Shown here one piece after another: positions 41,514 through 49,519 of a DNA stretch of 64,000 nt (positions are counted from its first letter, which is position 1; the number at the start of each line of letters is the position of its first letter). Location: assembly GCA_002307725.1 (NCBI GenBank), contig DBUB01000004.1, forward strand, positions 1-64,000, written 5' to 3'. This DNA is from Alphaproteobacteria bacterium UBA1301 (GTDB lineage Bacteria; Pseudomonadota; Alphaproteobacteria; Micropepsales; Micropepsaceae). Made by a program: the position numbers and the translations under genes. The notes beneath the pieces are model-generated. The model made no database searches. It saw only the letters and a program-made list of their open reading frames with translations, and had not been told where the DNA came from.

Positions 41514-43010
41514 ATGGCCAATGTGGGTGTGGCGCATTCCGAATGCATCAGGACTATCAGTGGCAGTAGCTTTGTCGACGTAATCAAACACTTAAGAAGC
41601 TGTGCAAACAGCTTTGCGCTCGCGCTCGCCGACATCACAGCCTTCAGCTTCGTTTTCCTTCTCTTGGGATATGGCTCTCACATTCCCAAGCTGCTCGTGT
41701 CCGTAAACTTCTGGGGCGGACAGACCACTCTTGATCTCGTTGTCATTCCCGCCGGGCTATTCGTTGTGATTCGACTTATTTCTGGTGCTTATAGACGGCG
41801 TCAACTGTTCGTGGACTTCGCGCGCAAAACCCTTCAGGCTCTGGCCATCACTGCAGCACCGAGCCTGTTCCTGTTAGTCCACCATCAGGAGCGCGTCCTC
41901 GTGCCGGCTCTCCTCGGGCTCTGGGTTCTGATCGCGCTGATAGCACCGGTGATGACCTATATTGCGGTTCGCATCCTCGATGGGCTTGGGCTCTGGCGGG
42001 TGCCGACAGCGCTAATCGCCAAACCTTCCGAAGCGGGCATCCTTTACAGCGCAATCTCCAATGCCCACATGCTGGGTTTCGATATCCGCTATTTGGTGAC
42101 CAACCCGGACGACTGCGAAGTTCCGAAGGCTCTGGCTCATCTCACGTGGCTGCGGGCTAGCTCACCGCAAGATCTCGTTGCCACACTTCGGTCTCTGGAA
42201 TGCCAGCGTGTGGTCATTGAAAAGACCGAACTACCCGCCAACAGCACTGTGAACCTTGTTTGGCCCCTGCTAGAGGCCGGCATTGCGATCGATTTTGCGG
42301 TGTCTTTCCGCCAGATGCCGATCACCAGTGTGACGACTAGTTCGTTCTTCGGCTCCGACAAGCAGCTGTTGCACGTCAGGGACAGCACACGCAATTGGGG
42401 GCACTGCGCCGTGAAGCGCCTTTTCGACATTGCGGTGTCTTCATTCCTGTTGGTGGCCGCTTCTCCGTTTTTCGCATTGATGGCGTTTCTCATTTGGCGC
42501 GACGACGGCGGCCATCCCTTCTATGCGCAGACACGGATCGGTTACGGGGGCGGCCGGTTCCGGCTGCTCAAATTCCGCACAATGCGAATCGATTCTGAAA
42601 AGTGCCTGATCGAATGGGAGAAAACGCATCCCGAGCGCTACGTAGAATTCCAGAAATCGTTCAAAATCCAGGATGACCCGCGGATTACGCGCATTGGCCG
42701 GTGGCTGCGCAAGACCAGCCTCGACGAACTTCCGCAGCTCATCAACGTGTTTCTGGGGAAGATGAGTTTGGTCGGACCGCGCCCCATTCTGTTGGACGAG
42801 CCGCCCCACTACGGCAGCAGCATCGCTCTTTATGTTCGAGTGCGACCCGGAATCACCGGCGTGTGGCAGGTAATGGGTCGCAACAATGTGCCGTATGCAC
42901 AACGCGTCGTTTACAATGATTGGTACGTCTGCAACCAGTCGCTTTGGCTGGACTTCGTGATTCTCCTTCGCACCTTTCAGGCGGTCTTGGGCCGGACAGG
43001 TGCATCATAG
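41514..43010 (+). CDS. Polyprenyl-phosphate sugar-1-phosphate transferase (WbaP-like)
   Basis: The enzyme begins repeat-unit assembly by putting a hexose-1-phosphate on undecaprenyl phosphate. The 498-residue protein has four N-terminal membrane helices, a middle soluble region, a fifth membrane helix (IAVSSFLLVAASPFFALMAFLIW) and the catalytic domain: GHPFYAQTRIGYGGGRFRLLKFRTM, RITRIGRWLRKTSLDELPQLINV with the Asp-Glu pair, and SLVGPRPI then RPGITGVWQVMGRN. This is the WbaP/ExoY superfamily. A GGGGGGG run precedes the ATG. It leads the rightward operon with galE and the UDP-xylose synthase. Confidence 0.92.
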   Translation: MANVGVAHSECIRTISGSSFVDVIKHLRSCANSFALALADITAFSFVFLLLGYGSHIPKLLVSVNFWGGQTTLDLVVIPAGLFVVIRLISGAYRRRQLFVDFARKTLQALAITAAPSLFLLVHHQERVLVPALLGLWVLIALIAPVMTYIAVRILDGLGLWRVPTALIAKPSEAGILYSAISNAHMLGFDIRYLVTNPDDCEVPKALAHLTWLRASSPQDLVATLRSLECQRVVIEKTELPANSTVNLVWPLLEAGIAIDFAVSFRQMPITSVTTSSFFGSDKQLLHVRDSTRNWGHCAVKRLFDIAVSSFLLVAASPFFALMAFLIWRDDGGHPFYAQTRIGYGGGRFRLLKFRTMRIDSEKCLIEWEKTHPERYVEFQKSFKIQDDPRITRIGRWLRKTSLDELPQLINVFLGKMSLVGPRPILLDEPPHYGSSIALYVRVRPGITGVWQVMGRNNVPYAQRVVYNDWYVCNQSLWLDFVILLRTFQAVLGRTGAS

Positions 43011-43030
43011 TCTAATCCAGGCTATATCTG

Positions 43031-44032
43031 ATGACTGACAAAGCAGCAGTCCTCGTCACAGGTGGTGCCGGTTATATCGGTAGCCACACCTGCAAGGCCT
43101 TGGCCCAAGTCGGTTATCTGCCTGTCACTTATGACAACTTGATCGGTGGCCATAATTGGGCGGTGCGCTGGGGACCACTTGAGGAAGGCGACATCCTCAA
43201 CCCAGGGCGCCTCAATGAAGTGATCGGGACATATCTGCCCGTGGCCGCAATTCACTTTGCCGCCTTTGCCTATGTCGGAGAGTCGGTGGCGAATCCTGCG
43301 AAGTATTACCATAACAACATCTGTGGCTCGCTGTCGCTGCTGGATGCGTTGCGGCGGCACGGCAACATCCCCCTGGTTTTTTCGTCGAGCTGCGCCACCT
43401 ACGGCGCGCCCGATACCTGCCCCATCGGTGAAAGTACGCGCCAAGTTCCGATCAACCCCTACGGTTTCACAAAACTTGCGGTGGAGAGAATGCTGAGTGA
43501 CTACCACGCCGCTTACGGCCTACGGGCTGTCGCCTTGCGTTACTTCAATGCTGCTGGCGCCGATCGGGATAGCGAAATCGGTGAGAGGCATGAGCCCGAA
43601 ACACACTTGATACCGCAGGCGCTCAAGGCGATGGACGAAGACGCCGAGGCGCTTGCCGTGTTCGGTACCGATTTTCCCACGCCGGACGGCACGGCTATCC
43701 GTGATTATGTGCATGTGGAAGATCTCGCAGCAGTGCACTTGGCCGCAATGACCCGGCTACTCGCCGGAGGCACCAGCGATTGCGTCAATGTCGGCACCGG
43801 CAAGGGAGCATCGGTGCGCGAGGTGATTGCCGTCGCCGAACGCGTCACCGGCCGCTCGGTTTACCGCTTCAATGCACCGCGGCGCGCCGGCGATCCGCCC
43901 AAACTGGTCTCCGATCCGTCGCGGCTGAAGACGGCACTCGGCATGGATCCAGCTCTTTTTATGGGCTTGGAAGCAATCATCGCATCGGCCTGGCGGTGGC
44001 ACACAAGATTGGTGGAGCGGGAGGCCGCATAA
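43031..44032 (+). CDS. galE: UDP-glucose 4-epimerase
   Basis: A 333-residue extended short-chain dehydrogenase: NAD site VTGGAGYIGSHTCKAL at residues 9-24, catalytic Ser in VFSSSCATYG, Tyr-x3-Lys in NPYGFTKLAVERML, and the GalE block LRYFNAAGADRDSEIGERHEPETHLIPQAL. It interconverts UDP-glucose and UDP-galactose (or the N-acetyl forms). It starts 20 bases after the transferase gene, and its stop overlaps the next start (TAATG). Confidence 0.95.
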   Translation: MTDKAAVLVTGGAGYIGSHTCKALAQVGYLPVTYDNLIGGHNWAVRWGPLEEGDILNPGRLNEVIGTYLPVAAIHFAAFAYVGESVANPAKYYHNNICGSLSLLDALRRHGNIPLVFSSSCATYGAPDTCPIGESTRQVPINPYGFTKLAVERMLSDYHAAYGLRAVALRYFNAAGADRDSEIGERHEPETHLIPQALKAMDEDAEALAVFGTDFPTPDGTAIRDYVHVEDLAAVHLAAMTRLLAGGTSDCVNVGTGKGASVREVIAVAERVTGRSVYRFNAPRRAGDPPKLVSDPSRLKTALGMDPALFMGLEAIIASAWRWHTRLVEREAA

Positions 44033-45003
44033 TGGCAACTCTGGAGAACGGACGGATACTGGTGACCGGCGGAGCCGGCTTCATCGGATCGTTTCTGTGC
44101 GACGCCTTGCTGGCAAAGGGTTATGAAATCCTCTGCGTCGATAATTTCTACACGGGCACACGCCAAAACGTTGAGCATCTTCTCGACCATCCGCGCTTTG
44201 AGCTGATGCGCCACGACGTGACGTTTCCACTCTATGTCGAGACCGACGAGATCTACAGTCTTGCCTGTCCGGCCTCGCCCATCCATTATCAACGCGATCC
44301 CGTGCAAACTACCAAGACGTCGGTACACGGCGCTATTAATGCACTTGGCCTAGCCAAACGCGTCAAAGCGCGAATTCTTCAAGCTTCGACCAGCGAGGTC
44401 TACGGCGATCCTGACATTCACCCTCAAAGCGAAGACTACTGGGGTCACGTCAATCCGGTGGGGCCACGCGCCTGCTACGACGAAGGCAAACGCTGCGCCG
44501 AAACGTTGTTCTTCGACTACCGCCGCCAGCACAACTTGCAGATCAAGGTGGCACGCATCTTCAACACCTACGGCCCTCGAATGCGCCCCAACGACGGCCG
44601 CGTGATTTCCAATTTCATCGTTCAGGCACTTACGGGAAGGCCGCTCACCATCTACGGCGATGGCAGCCAGACCCGCTCCTTCTGTTATGTTGACGATCTG
44701 ATCGACGGCCTGATCCGCCTGATGAACTCGCCGGCTGATTTCACCGGCCCGTGCAATCTCGGCAACCCTACCCAGTTCAGCATGCTGGAGTTGGCCGACA
44801 TCATCATCGACTTGACCGGGTCGAAACGCATCTTCGAAAGAAGACCACTGCCGCAGAACGATCCACGTCGGCGCCAACCTGACATCGCGCTAGCGACGGC
44901 CGCACTCGGCTGGAAGCCGATAACGCCCTTGAGGACGGGTCTCGCCAAGACCATCGCCTATTTCGAAAGCCGTTTGAGAATTAAGCCGCTGACCACTGCC
45001 TAG
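44032..45003 (+). CDS. UDP-glucuronate decarboxylase (UDP-xylose synthase)
   Basis: The 323-residue protein has VTGGAGFIGSFLCDALL, YSLACPASPIHYQRDPVQT, the STSEVYGDP block, ACYDEGKRCAETLF with the YxxxK pair, and ARIFNTYGPRMRPNDGRVISNF, the signature of soluble UXS enzymes. It makes UDP-xylose from UDP-glucuronate. No UDP-glucose dehydrogenase gene lies in the window, so its substrate must come from elsewhere. The start overlaps the galE stop by one base; the longer upstream frame lies within galE. Confidence 0.93.
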   Translation: MATLENGRILVTGGAGFIGSFLCDALLAKGYEILCVDNFYTGTRQNVEHLLDHPRFELMRHDVTFPLYVETDEIYSLACPASPIHYQRDPVQTTKTSVHGAINALGLAKRVKARILQASTSEVYGDPDIHPQSEDYWGHVNPVGPRACYDEGKRCAETLFFDYRRQHNLQIKVARIFNTYGPRMRPNDGRVISNFIVQALTGRPLTIYGDGSQTRSFCYVDDLIDGLIRLMNSPADFTGPCNLGNPTQFSMLELADIIIDLTGSKRIFERRPLPQNDPRRRQPDIALATAALGWKPITPLRTGLAKTIAYFESRLRIKPLTTA

Positions 45004-45118
45004 GGGCACGGCAGCAAGATGCTCTGCGCGGGGGATAACCGACCCCAGTGATCGAGCGGAGGGCAGTACGACGACGGCATACACTCTTGTAACCACAGCG
45101 GCTTCCGCAAAGCCCTCC

Positions 45119-47113
45119 ATGTCGGATACTGGCTACCGACCCGACATCGACGGTCTGCGCGCGGTGGCCATCATCCCGGTCGTCGCCTATCATTACGGCC
45201 TTGGCATGCCAGGCGGATTCGTCGGCGTCGACGTCTTCTTTGTGATCTCTGGGTTCCTGATCACGGGTATTCTTCTGCAGGATTTCGAGCGCAAGCGCTA
45301 TTCGATCGCGCGCTTCTACGAACGGCGCGTTCGCCGTATTTTCCCTGCACTATTTTTCCTATTGGCGGTTACGACGATAGCGGCCATCGTCCGCCTCGTG
45401 CCGACCGAATTGGAGGATTATGGAAAAAGTCTTCTTTCAACCGTGACGTTTCTATCAAATATTTTTTTCATGCGTGGAACGGCCTACTTCGCCCAAGTGG
45501 CGGAGACCAAGCTGCTACTGCACACTTGGTCTCTGGCCGTCGAAGAACAATTCTACGTCTTCTTCCCGCTCGTGCTTTGGGTGTTCATGCGGTACTGGCA
45601 GAGGTTGCTTCCGTACGTGATTCTGACCGGCCTCGCCATATCGTTCTGGCTCGCTGAGCTGGCGGTCGAAGCATGGCCGCGCGCGGCGTTCTATCTGTTG
45701 CCCACCCGCGGATGGGAGCTGATGTGCGGCGCGCTATTTTCCCTTCGCTGGATTTCTCCCACCCGTTCCGACATCATCCGTGTGGGTGCATCCGTGGGCG
45801 GCGGCGTTCTGCTGGTAACGAGCGTATTCTGCATTGACTCCACGATGCCGTTTCCTGGGCTGCTGGCGCTGCCTCCGTGCCTTGGTGCGATGCTCGTCAT
45901 CTATGCCGGCCAATGCGGCGGCGGACCGTTCAATCGGCTGTTGGCCATGCGACTGCCAGTCTTCATCGGCCTTGTCTCCTATTCTTTGTACCTGTGGCAC
46001 TGGCCAATCATCGTCCTGGCTCGCGACGCGTGGGCCAATATCCCGATCCTCGGCCGCCTAACGCTGGCCGCCGTAGCCATGGTGTTTGCGTGGTTTTCCT
46101 GGCAGGTCGTCGAGCGCCCATTCCGCAACAAGAATGGCATTGTACCTGTACGAACTCTATGGAGCGCCGCAGCGGCTGCGGGAGCTATTCTGTTGGTCTT
46201 CGGTGAAGGGCTGGTGTGGCAGAAGGGCTTGCCTTGGCGCTTTCCGCAAGAGATCGTGAATATACAGGTATTCAAAATTCCTGCGCATAAGGACTGTTTC
46301 GATCGTCCGCCAGAAGCGATTGCGGCGGGACCTCTGTGTCGGATCGGTGCCCCGCACGTCGCCGCCACATTCATGGTATGGGGTGACTCCCATGCCTTTC
46401 GGTTAGGGTTGATGCTCGATGATTTTGCCATGAGGCGCGGGCTCTCTGGCTATCTTGTCACGGGAGCGAGTTGTCCGCCACTGCTGGGCGTTCGTACGCT
46501 TGTATCCGCTTGCCAGCGCTTCAATGACGCCGTCATCGACCAAATCGAAAAACGTGACGTCCGAACGGTTTTTCTCGATGCGGTCTGGGCGTACTATGCG
46601 GAAGGTAGGCTCTCCGACGAATTGGAGGGGGGCATGAAGCTAAACTGGCTGGAGGACGAACAATCGTCCGAGCATTCGGTGGCCGAGAACCGTCGCGTGC
46701 TGCGGCGCAGTCTTATGCGCACCATAAGGAGACTCGAGCACGACGGACGTCAGGTGATCATGGTGGGACCGGTACCAGATGTCCCGTATTCTGTGCCAGA
46801 GGCTCTGATGCGAGCGCTGATCCGCCAGCGATCCTTGCCGCAAGGGCCCACACTAGCCGAATTCTACGCACGAGAACGCTATGTGTTTGCCAGCTTGAAA
46901 GAAGTTGCGCAACTTACGCACGCGCAAATTTTGTACCCGCACCACTATCTATGTGCCTCGCGGTGCAGCGTTACAGACGGTACTACGCCGCTTTACATGG
47001 ATAACAACCATCTCAGCAACGCGGGGTTGGAAAGGATTCTGCCGATTCTCAATTCTATCTGGTGGGGCACCGGTTCCGCGCCGCGTGCGAAAATTGGACG
47101 CGAATTACCCTAG
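45119..47113 (+). CDS. Acyltransferase 3 / SGNH fusion (OafA-like)
   Basis: The 664-residue protein has an N-terminal acyltransferase-3 domain with about ten membrane helices (YRPDIDGLRAVAIIPVVAYH, FFVISGFLITGIL, RRVRRIFPALF, LHTWSLAVEEQFYVFFPL) and a C-terminal periplasmic SGNH domain (FMVWGDSHAFRLGLML with the nucleophile Ser, and MDNNHLSNAGLERIL with the Asp/His pair). Such proteins transfer acetyl or other acyl groups onto surface polysaccharides. It lies 115 bases after the UDP-xylose synthase gene and presumably decorates this polymer. There is no clear ribosome site at 45119. Confidence 0.92.
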   Translation: MSDTGYRPDIDGLRAVAIIPVVAYHYGLGMPGGFVGVDVFFVISGFLITGILLQDFERKRYSIARFYERRVRRIFPALFFLLAVTTIAAIVRLVPTELEDYGKSLLSTVTFLSNIFFMRGTAYFAQVAETKLLLHTWSLAVEEQFYVFFPLVLWVFMRYWQRLLPYVILTGLAISFWLAELAVEAWPRAAFYLLPTRGWELMCGALFSLRWISPTRSDIIRVGASVGGGVLLVTSVFCIDSTMPFPGLLALPPCLGAMLVIYAGQCGGGPFNRLLAMRLPVFIGLVSYSLYLWHWPIIVLARDAWANIPILGRLTLAAVAMVFAWFSWQVVERPFRNKNGIVPVRTLWSAAAAAGAILLVFGEGLVWQKGLPWRFPQEIVNIQVFKIPAHKDCFDRPPEAIAAGPLCRIGAPHVAATFMVWGDSHAFRLGLMLDDFAMRRGLSGYLVTGASCPPLLGVRTLVSACQRFNDAVIDQIEKRDVRTVFLDAVWAYYAEGRLSDELEGGMKLNWLEDEQSSEHSVAENRRVLRRSLMRTIRRLEHDGRQVIMVGPVPDVPYSVPEALMRALIRQRSLPQGPTLAEFYARERYVFASLKEVAQLTHAQILYPHHYLCASRCSVTDGTTPLYMDNNHLSNAGLERILPILNSIWWGTGSAPRAKIGRELP

Positions 47114-47146
47114 AAGAGTGCCAATTTCAGTTCGTCGAGGACCGAA

Positions 47147-48055
47147 ATGAACGAAGCAGCGAAGAACCAGACGAGCATGAGACAATATTTTCTCAGTAAG
47201 AGACTTGCCGTGGCGCTGGTCGCCTTCGCGTTCATGTTGACCGCCTTGTGGGCCGTCCTGGCATGCGTCTTATACGACAGACAGATGATCGGATACTTTA
47301 CGCCTTTGCCCGACGGGTTTCCCGAATGGAGTGCCGGCACGCCCACCGACAACGAGACTCTTGCGCTTTCGCTGCTGTCCGAAACGATGAACACCGTCAA
47401 GCGCGTAGACAATGCCGTGTATCCGAAAGACTATGAAAGCCTCGAGGCGCACGTCGCCCGGGGCAAGGGGCTGATTTGCGGTGGCATGGCGCTTCTGTAT
47501 TCCTACAAACTGACGGAGCACGGATTCAGGAACCGGATCGTCCGCTTCCGCCGCGAGCTGCAATCGACCTACGACACCCACGCATCGGTTGAAGTATACC
47601 TCCACGGACGCTGGGTGCTCCTCGATCCTACCTTCCATATTCGGTTGTGGCGCGGGAACAAGCCTGCCATGTCGCTCGACCTTATGCAGGAGCTTTATGA
47701 CGGTACCGAAGACTCTATTCACATTCAGTACTTGGGGCGCACACGTTACCCGACGCGGGTTTCAAACTACTATATCGATTTTCGGCGCCTTCCGCGCCAC
47801 CTTGAATACTTGGCTCCTGCCAGTCTTCGGTCCTCTTGGCTCGTACGGCACACGCCTCTCCGGTATTTTCCAACCTTGAGAGTCTATTACGTCGTGCCAC
47901 CTGGCAACGAGGGCGTGCTGACCGAGCGGGTGTACGCTGCGCTAGATAGAGAGTTCTTGCTTATGACAGTGGTCCTTCCTGTGGTCATCCTGTTACTGGG
48001 TGGTACCGGATTATGGCTGCTGGTGGTGCCTTTGGTGCGGTCGCGGCGATGCTGA
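47147..48055 (+). CDS. Membrane-anchored transglutaminase-like protein
   Basis: The 302-residue protein has one hydrophobic helix near the N-terminus (about 21-43) and one near the C-terminus (about 272-296), with a 230-residue domain between, probably periplasmic. That domain has a papain/transglutaminase-like triad: Cys in GKGLICGGMALLYSYKL, His in THASVEVYLHGRW, Asp in VLLDPTFH. A GAGG stretch precedes the ATG. It follows the acyltransferase gene by 33 bases, so it probably belongs to the polysaccharide operon, but it also lies next to the lasso cluster. It is not a lasso B2 protein: the fold is larger and bears membrane helices. Its substrate is unknown. Confidence 0.75.
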   Translation: MNEAAKNQTSMRQYFLSKRLAVALVAFAFMLTALWAVLACVLYDRQMIGYFTPLPDGFPEWSAGTPTDNETLALSLLSETMNTVKRVDNAVYPKDYESLEAHVARGKGLICGGMALLYSYKLTEHGFRNRIVRFRRELQSTYDTHASVEVYLHGRWVLLDPTFHIRLWRGNKPAMSLDLMQELYDGTEDSIHIQYLGRTRYPTRVSNYYIDFRRLPRHLEYLAPASLRSSWLVRHTPLRYFPTLRVYYVVPPGNEGVLTERVYAALDREFLLMTVVLPVVILLLGGTGLWLLVVPLVRSRRC

Positions 48056-48243
48056 TGGGCACGCAAGAAGAGGAAAGGTCATGCGGTTTCACCATATATG
48101 TTGGGCGGTGACTTCCGCATTCAAAATAGCTGCCAGGCTTCGAACTGGCCGACGACAGTCTTGGCAGCGGGATAGAATGATAGCTGTACTACTTACTTAT
48201 TTCTCGCTACAGTAGTTCCAACCAAGGCAGGGGAGCCAGTATT
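48056..48243 (+). promoter_or_regulatory. Presumed promoter region of the lasso B1-kinase-C operon
   Basis: A gap of 188 bases after the transglutaminase-like gene. A 44-codon frame from 48080 (MRFHHICWAVTSAFKIAARL...) has a plausible ribosome site but no lasso-leader or other features, so I do not call it. GGGGAG lies 10 bases before the B1 start. Confidence 0.4.
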
Positions 48244-48546
48244 ATGCTGGAGCTAACCGACCGTGTGGTTGCGGATCCGGACGTGTTGTCTGCCGAGATC
48301 GAGGGCAGTTGCGTCCTGATGAGTGTGGAGAGTGGAAACTACTTCAATCTGCGTGAGGTCGCCGCCGAAATTTGGCGCAATTTGTCGAAGCCATGTTCGG
48401 TCGCCGATCTTTGTCGGCATCTCGGCCAAATATACGACGCACCAGATGAACGGATAGAAGCTTCGGTCAAGAGATTTCTGGCCGAACTTCTCGACCGTGG
48501 ACTGGTGCGAAGAGCCGAGATCCCTAGCGAATATCCGCAGCTTTGA
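48244..48546 (+). CDS. Lasso peptide B1 protein (PqqD-like leader recognition)
   Basis: The 100-residue protein is a PqqD-type RiPP recognition element: VVADPDVLSAEIEGSCVLMSVESGNYFNLREVAAEIW, then the winged-helix part SVADLCRHLGQIYDAPDERIEASVKRFLAELLDRGLV. Such proteins bind the leader of the precursor and hand it to the B2 protease and the cyclase. There are no PQQ genes nearby; kinase, cyclase, B2, exporter and nucleotidyltransferase are, so lasso biosynthesis is the natural reading. It is the first gene of a three-gene operon, 22 bases before the kinase start. Confidence 0.9.
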   Translation: MLELTDRVVADPDVLSAEIEGSCVLMSVESGNYFNLREVAAEIWRNLSKPCSVADLCRHLGQIYDAPDERIEASVKRFLAELLDRGLVRRAEIPSEYPQL

Positions 48547-48568
48547 AGCATATTTGATTGGATGTTCG

Positions 48569-49519
48569 ATGGTTCTGGGTGAAGCCGGAGAACTTTTTTG
48601 GTATAGTCTTGCGGGGTGTACGTTGCGTTCGCAACGGCCATTGCCATATCTCACCGATACGATCTCTCAGCCGGACGACCCAGAAGTCGACATCGTATTC
48701 CAGCGGATAAGCGAACCGGACACACCTGCAAAATTCGTCTACGGCCCTTATCGCATCTCCTCCCCCCAGCTCTGTGACATTGTCTTGCCGGATGGACTGC
48801 ATATTGAAGTTCGCGACGGACAACGGATGACGGTTGATGCGCCTGAAGGGTATGGCGATAGCGAGCTGCATACAGTCCTGTTCGGGCCGGCCTTCGCCAT
48901 ACTCTGCCATCAACGCGGCTGTCCTCCTTTGCACGCCTCGGCGGCCGTTTTCGGCAACACAGCACTGGCTGTCGCCGGCGATAGCGGCGCCGGAAAATCC
49001 ACAACCATCCGTGCGCTGATGAAGCGTGGCGGCCATCTTCTAACTGACGACCAACTCGTGGTGTCTCCCGTAACGGCCAGTGCGGCACCAGGATTTCCGT
49101 CGATGAAGCTCTGGGGAAACACCGCGAGCTGGTTCGGAGATGCACTTGGGCACGCTGCCCGCGTAAGCGCGGAACTGAACAAATTCCATATCCGCGCGGA
49201 GGGTGCTTTTCACGATACGAAAGCGCCACTGAAGGTGATTTGCGTTCTGGTCCTGGATACAAATTGTTCTACGCCCGACGCCCAAAAGCTGCCCCAACCC
49301 GAAGCAATCGCGATGCTCGACCGGCTAGTCTATCGCAGCGAAATCGCAACGCATTTGGGCACCCGCGCCGCGATCTTCGGCTGGGCCACGCGATTAAGTA
49401 GCCAAATCCCGGTCTATTGCGTCCACCGGTCCAACGACATCGCGCAACTCGATGGGCTTACCGACTTGCTATTGGATATTGGGGTATCGCACGGTCTGAA
49501 CGGCGGAACAAAACCATGA
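48569..49519 (+). CDS. HPr kinase-like lasso peptide serine kinase
   Basis: The 316-residue protein resembles the C-terminal domain of HPr kinase: the P-loop GDSGAGKST at residues 137-145, LTDDQLVV with the acidic pair at 160-161, and a preceding LHASA block. In paeninodin-type clusters the homologue phosphorylates the last serine of the lasso precursor. The precursor I propose at 51492-51644 does end in Ser. I chose the ATG at 48569, after the B1 stop; an upstream in-frame start at 48497 lies in B1. The stop overlaps the cyclase start by 4 bases (ATGA). No HPr-type phosphotransferase genes are nearby, which argues against a role in carbon control. Confidence 0.88.
   Translation: MVLGEAGELFWYSLAGCTLRSQRPLPYLTDTISQPDDPEVDIVFQRISEPDTPAKFVYGPYRISSPQLCDIVLPDGLHIEVRDGQRMTVDAPEGYGDSELHTVLFGPAFAILCHQRGCPPLHASAAVFGNTALAVAGDSGAGKSTTIRALMKRGGHLLTDDQLVVSPVTASAAPGFPSMKLWGNTASWFGDALGHAARVSAELNKFHIRAEGAFHDTKAPLKVICVLVLDTNCSTPDAQKLPQPEAIAMLDRLVYRSEIATHLGTRAAIFGWATRLSSQIPVYCVHRSNDIAQLDGLTDLLLDIGVSHGLNGGTKP

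Noticed and set aside
47147..48055. Transglutaminase-like protein as the lasso B2 protease
   Set aside because: A proper B2 of normal length is encoded at 54742-55167; this one is twice as long with two membrane helices.
48080..48214. 44-codon frame before B1 as a second lasso precursor
   Set aside because: It has a fair ribosome site but no W/Y-x-x-P leader motif, no Thr at -2, and no Gly followed by Asp/Glu at ring distance.
48244..48546. PqqD of pyrroloquinoline quinone synthesis
   Set aside because: None of the other pqq genes is present; the flanking kinase, cyclase, B2 and exporter genes point to lasso biosynthesis.
48569..49519. True HPr kinase of carbon catabolite control
   Set aside because: It is embedded between B1 and the cyclase with an ATGA overlap, and no PTS genes are nearby.
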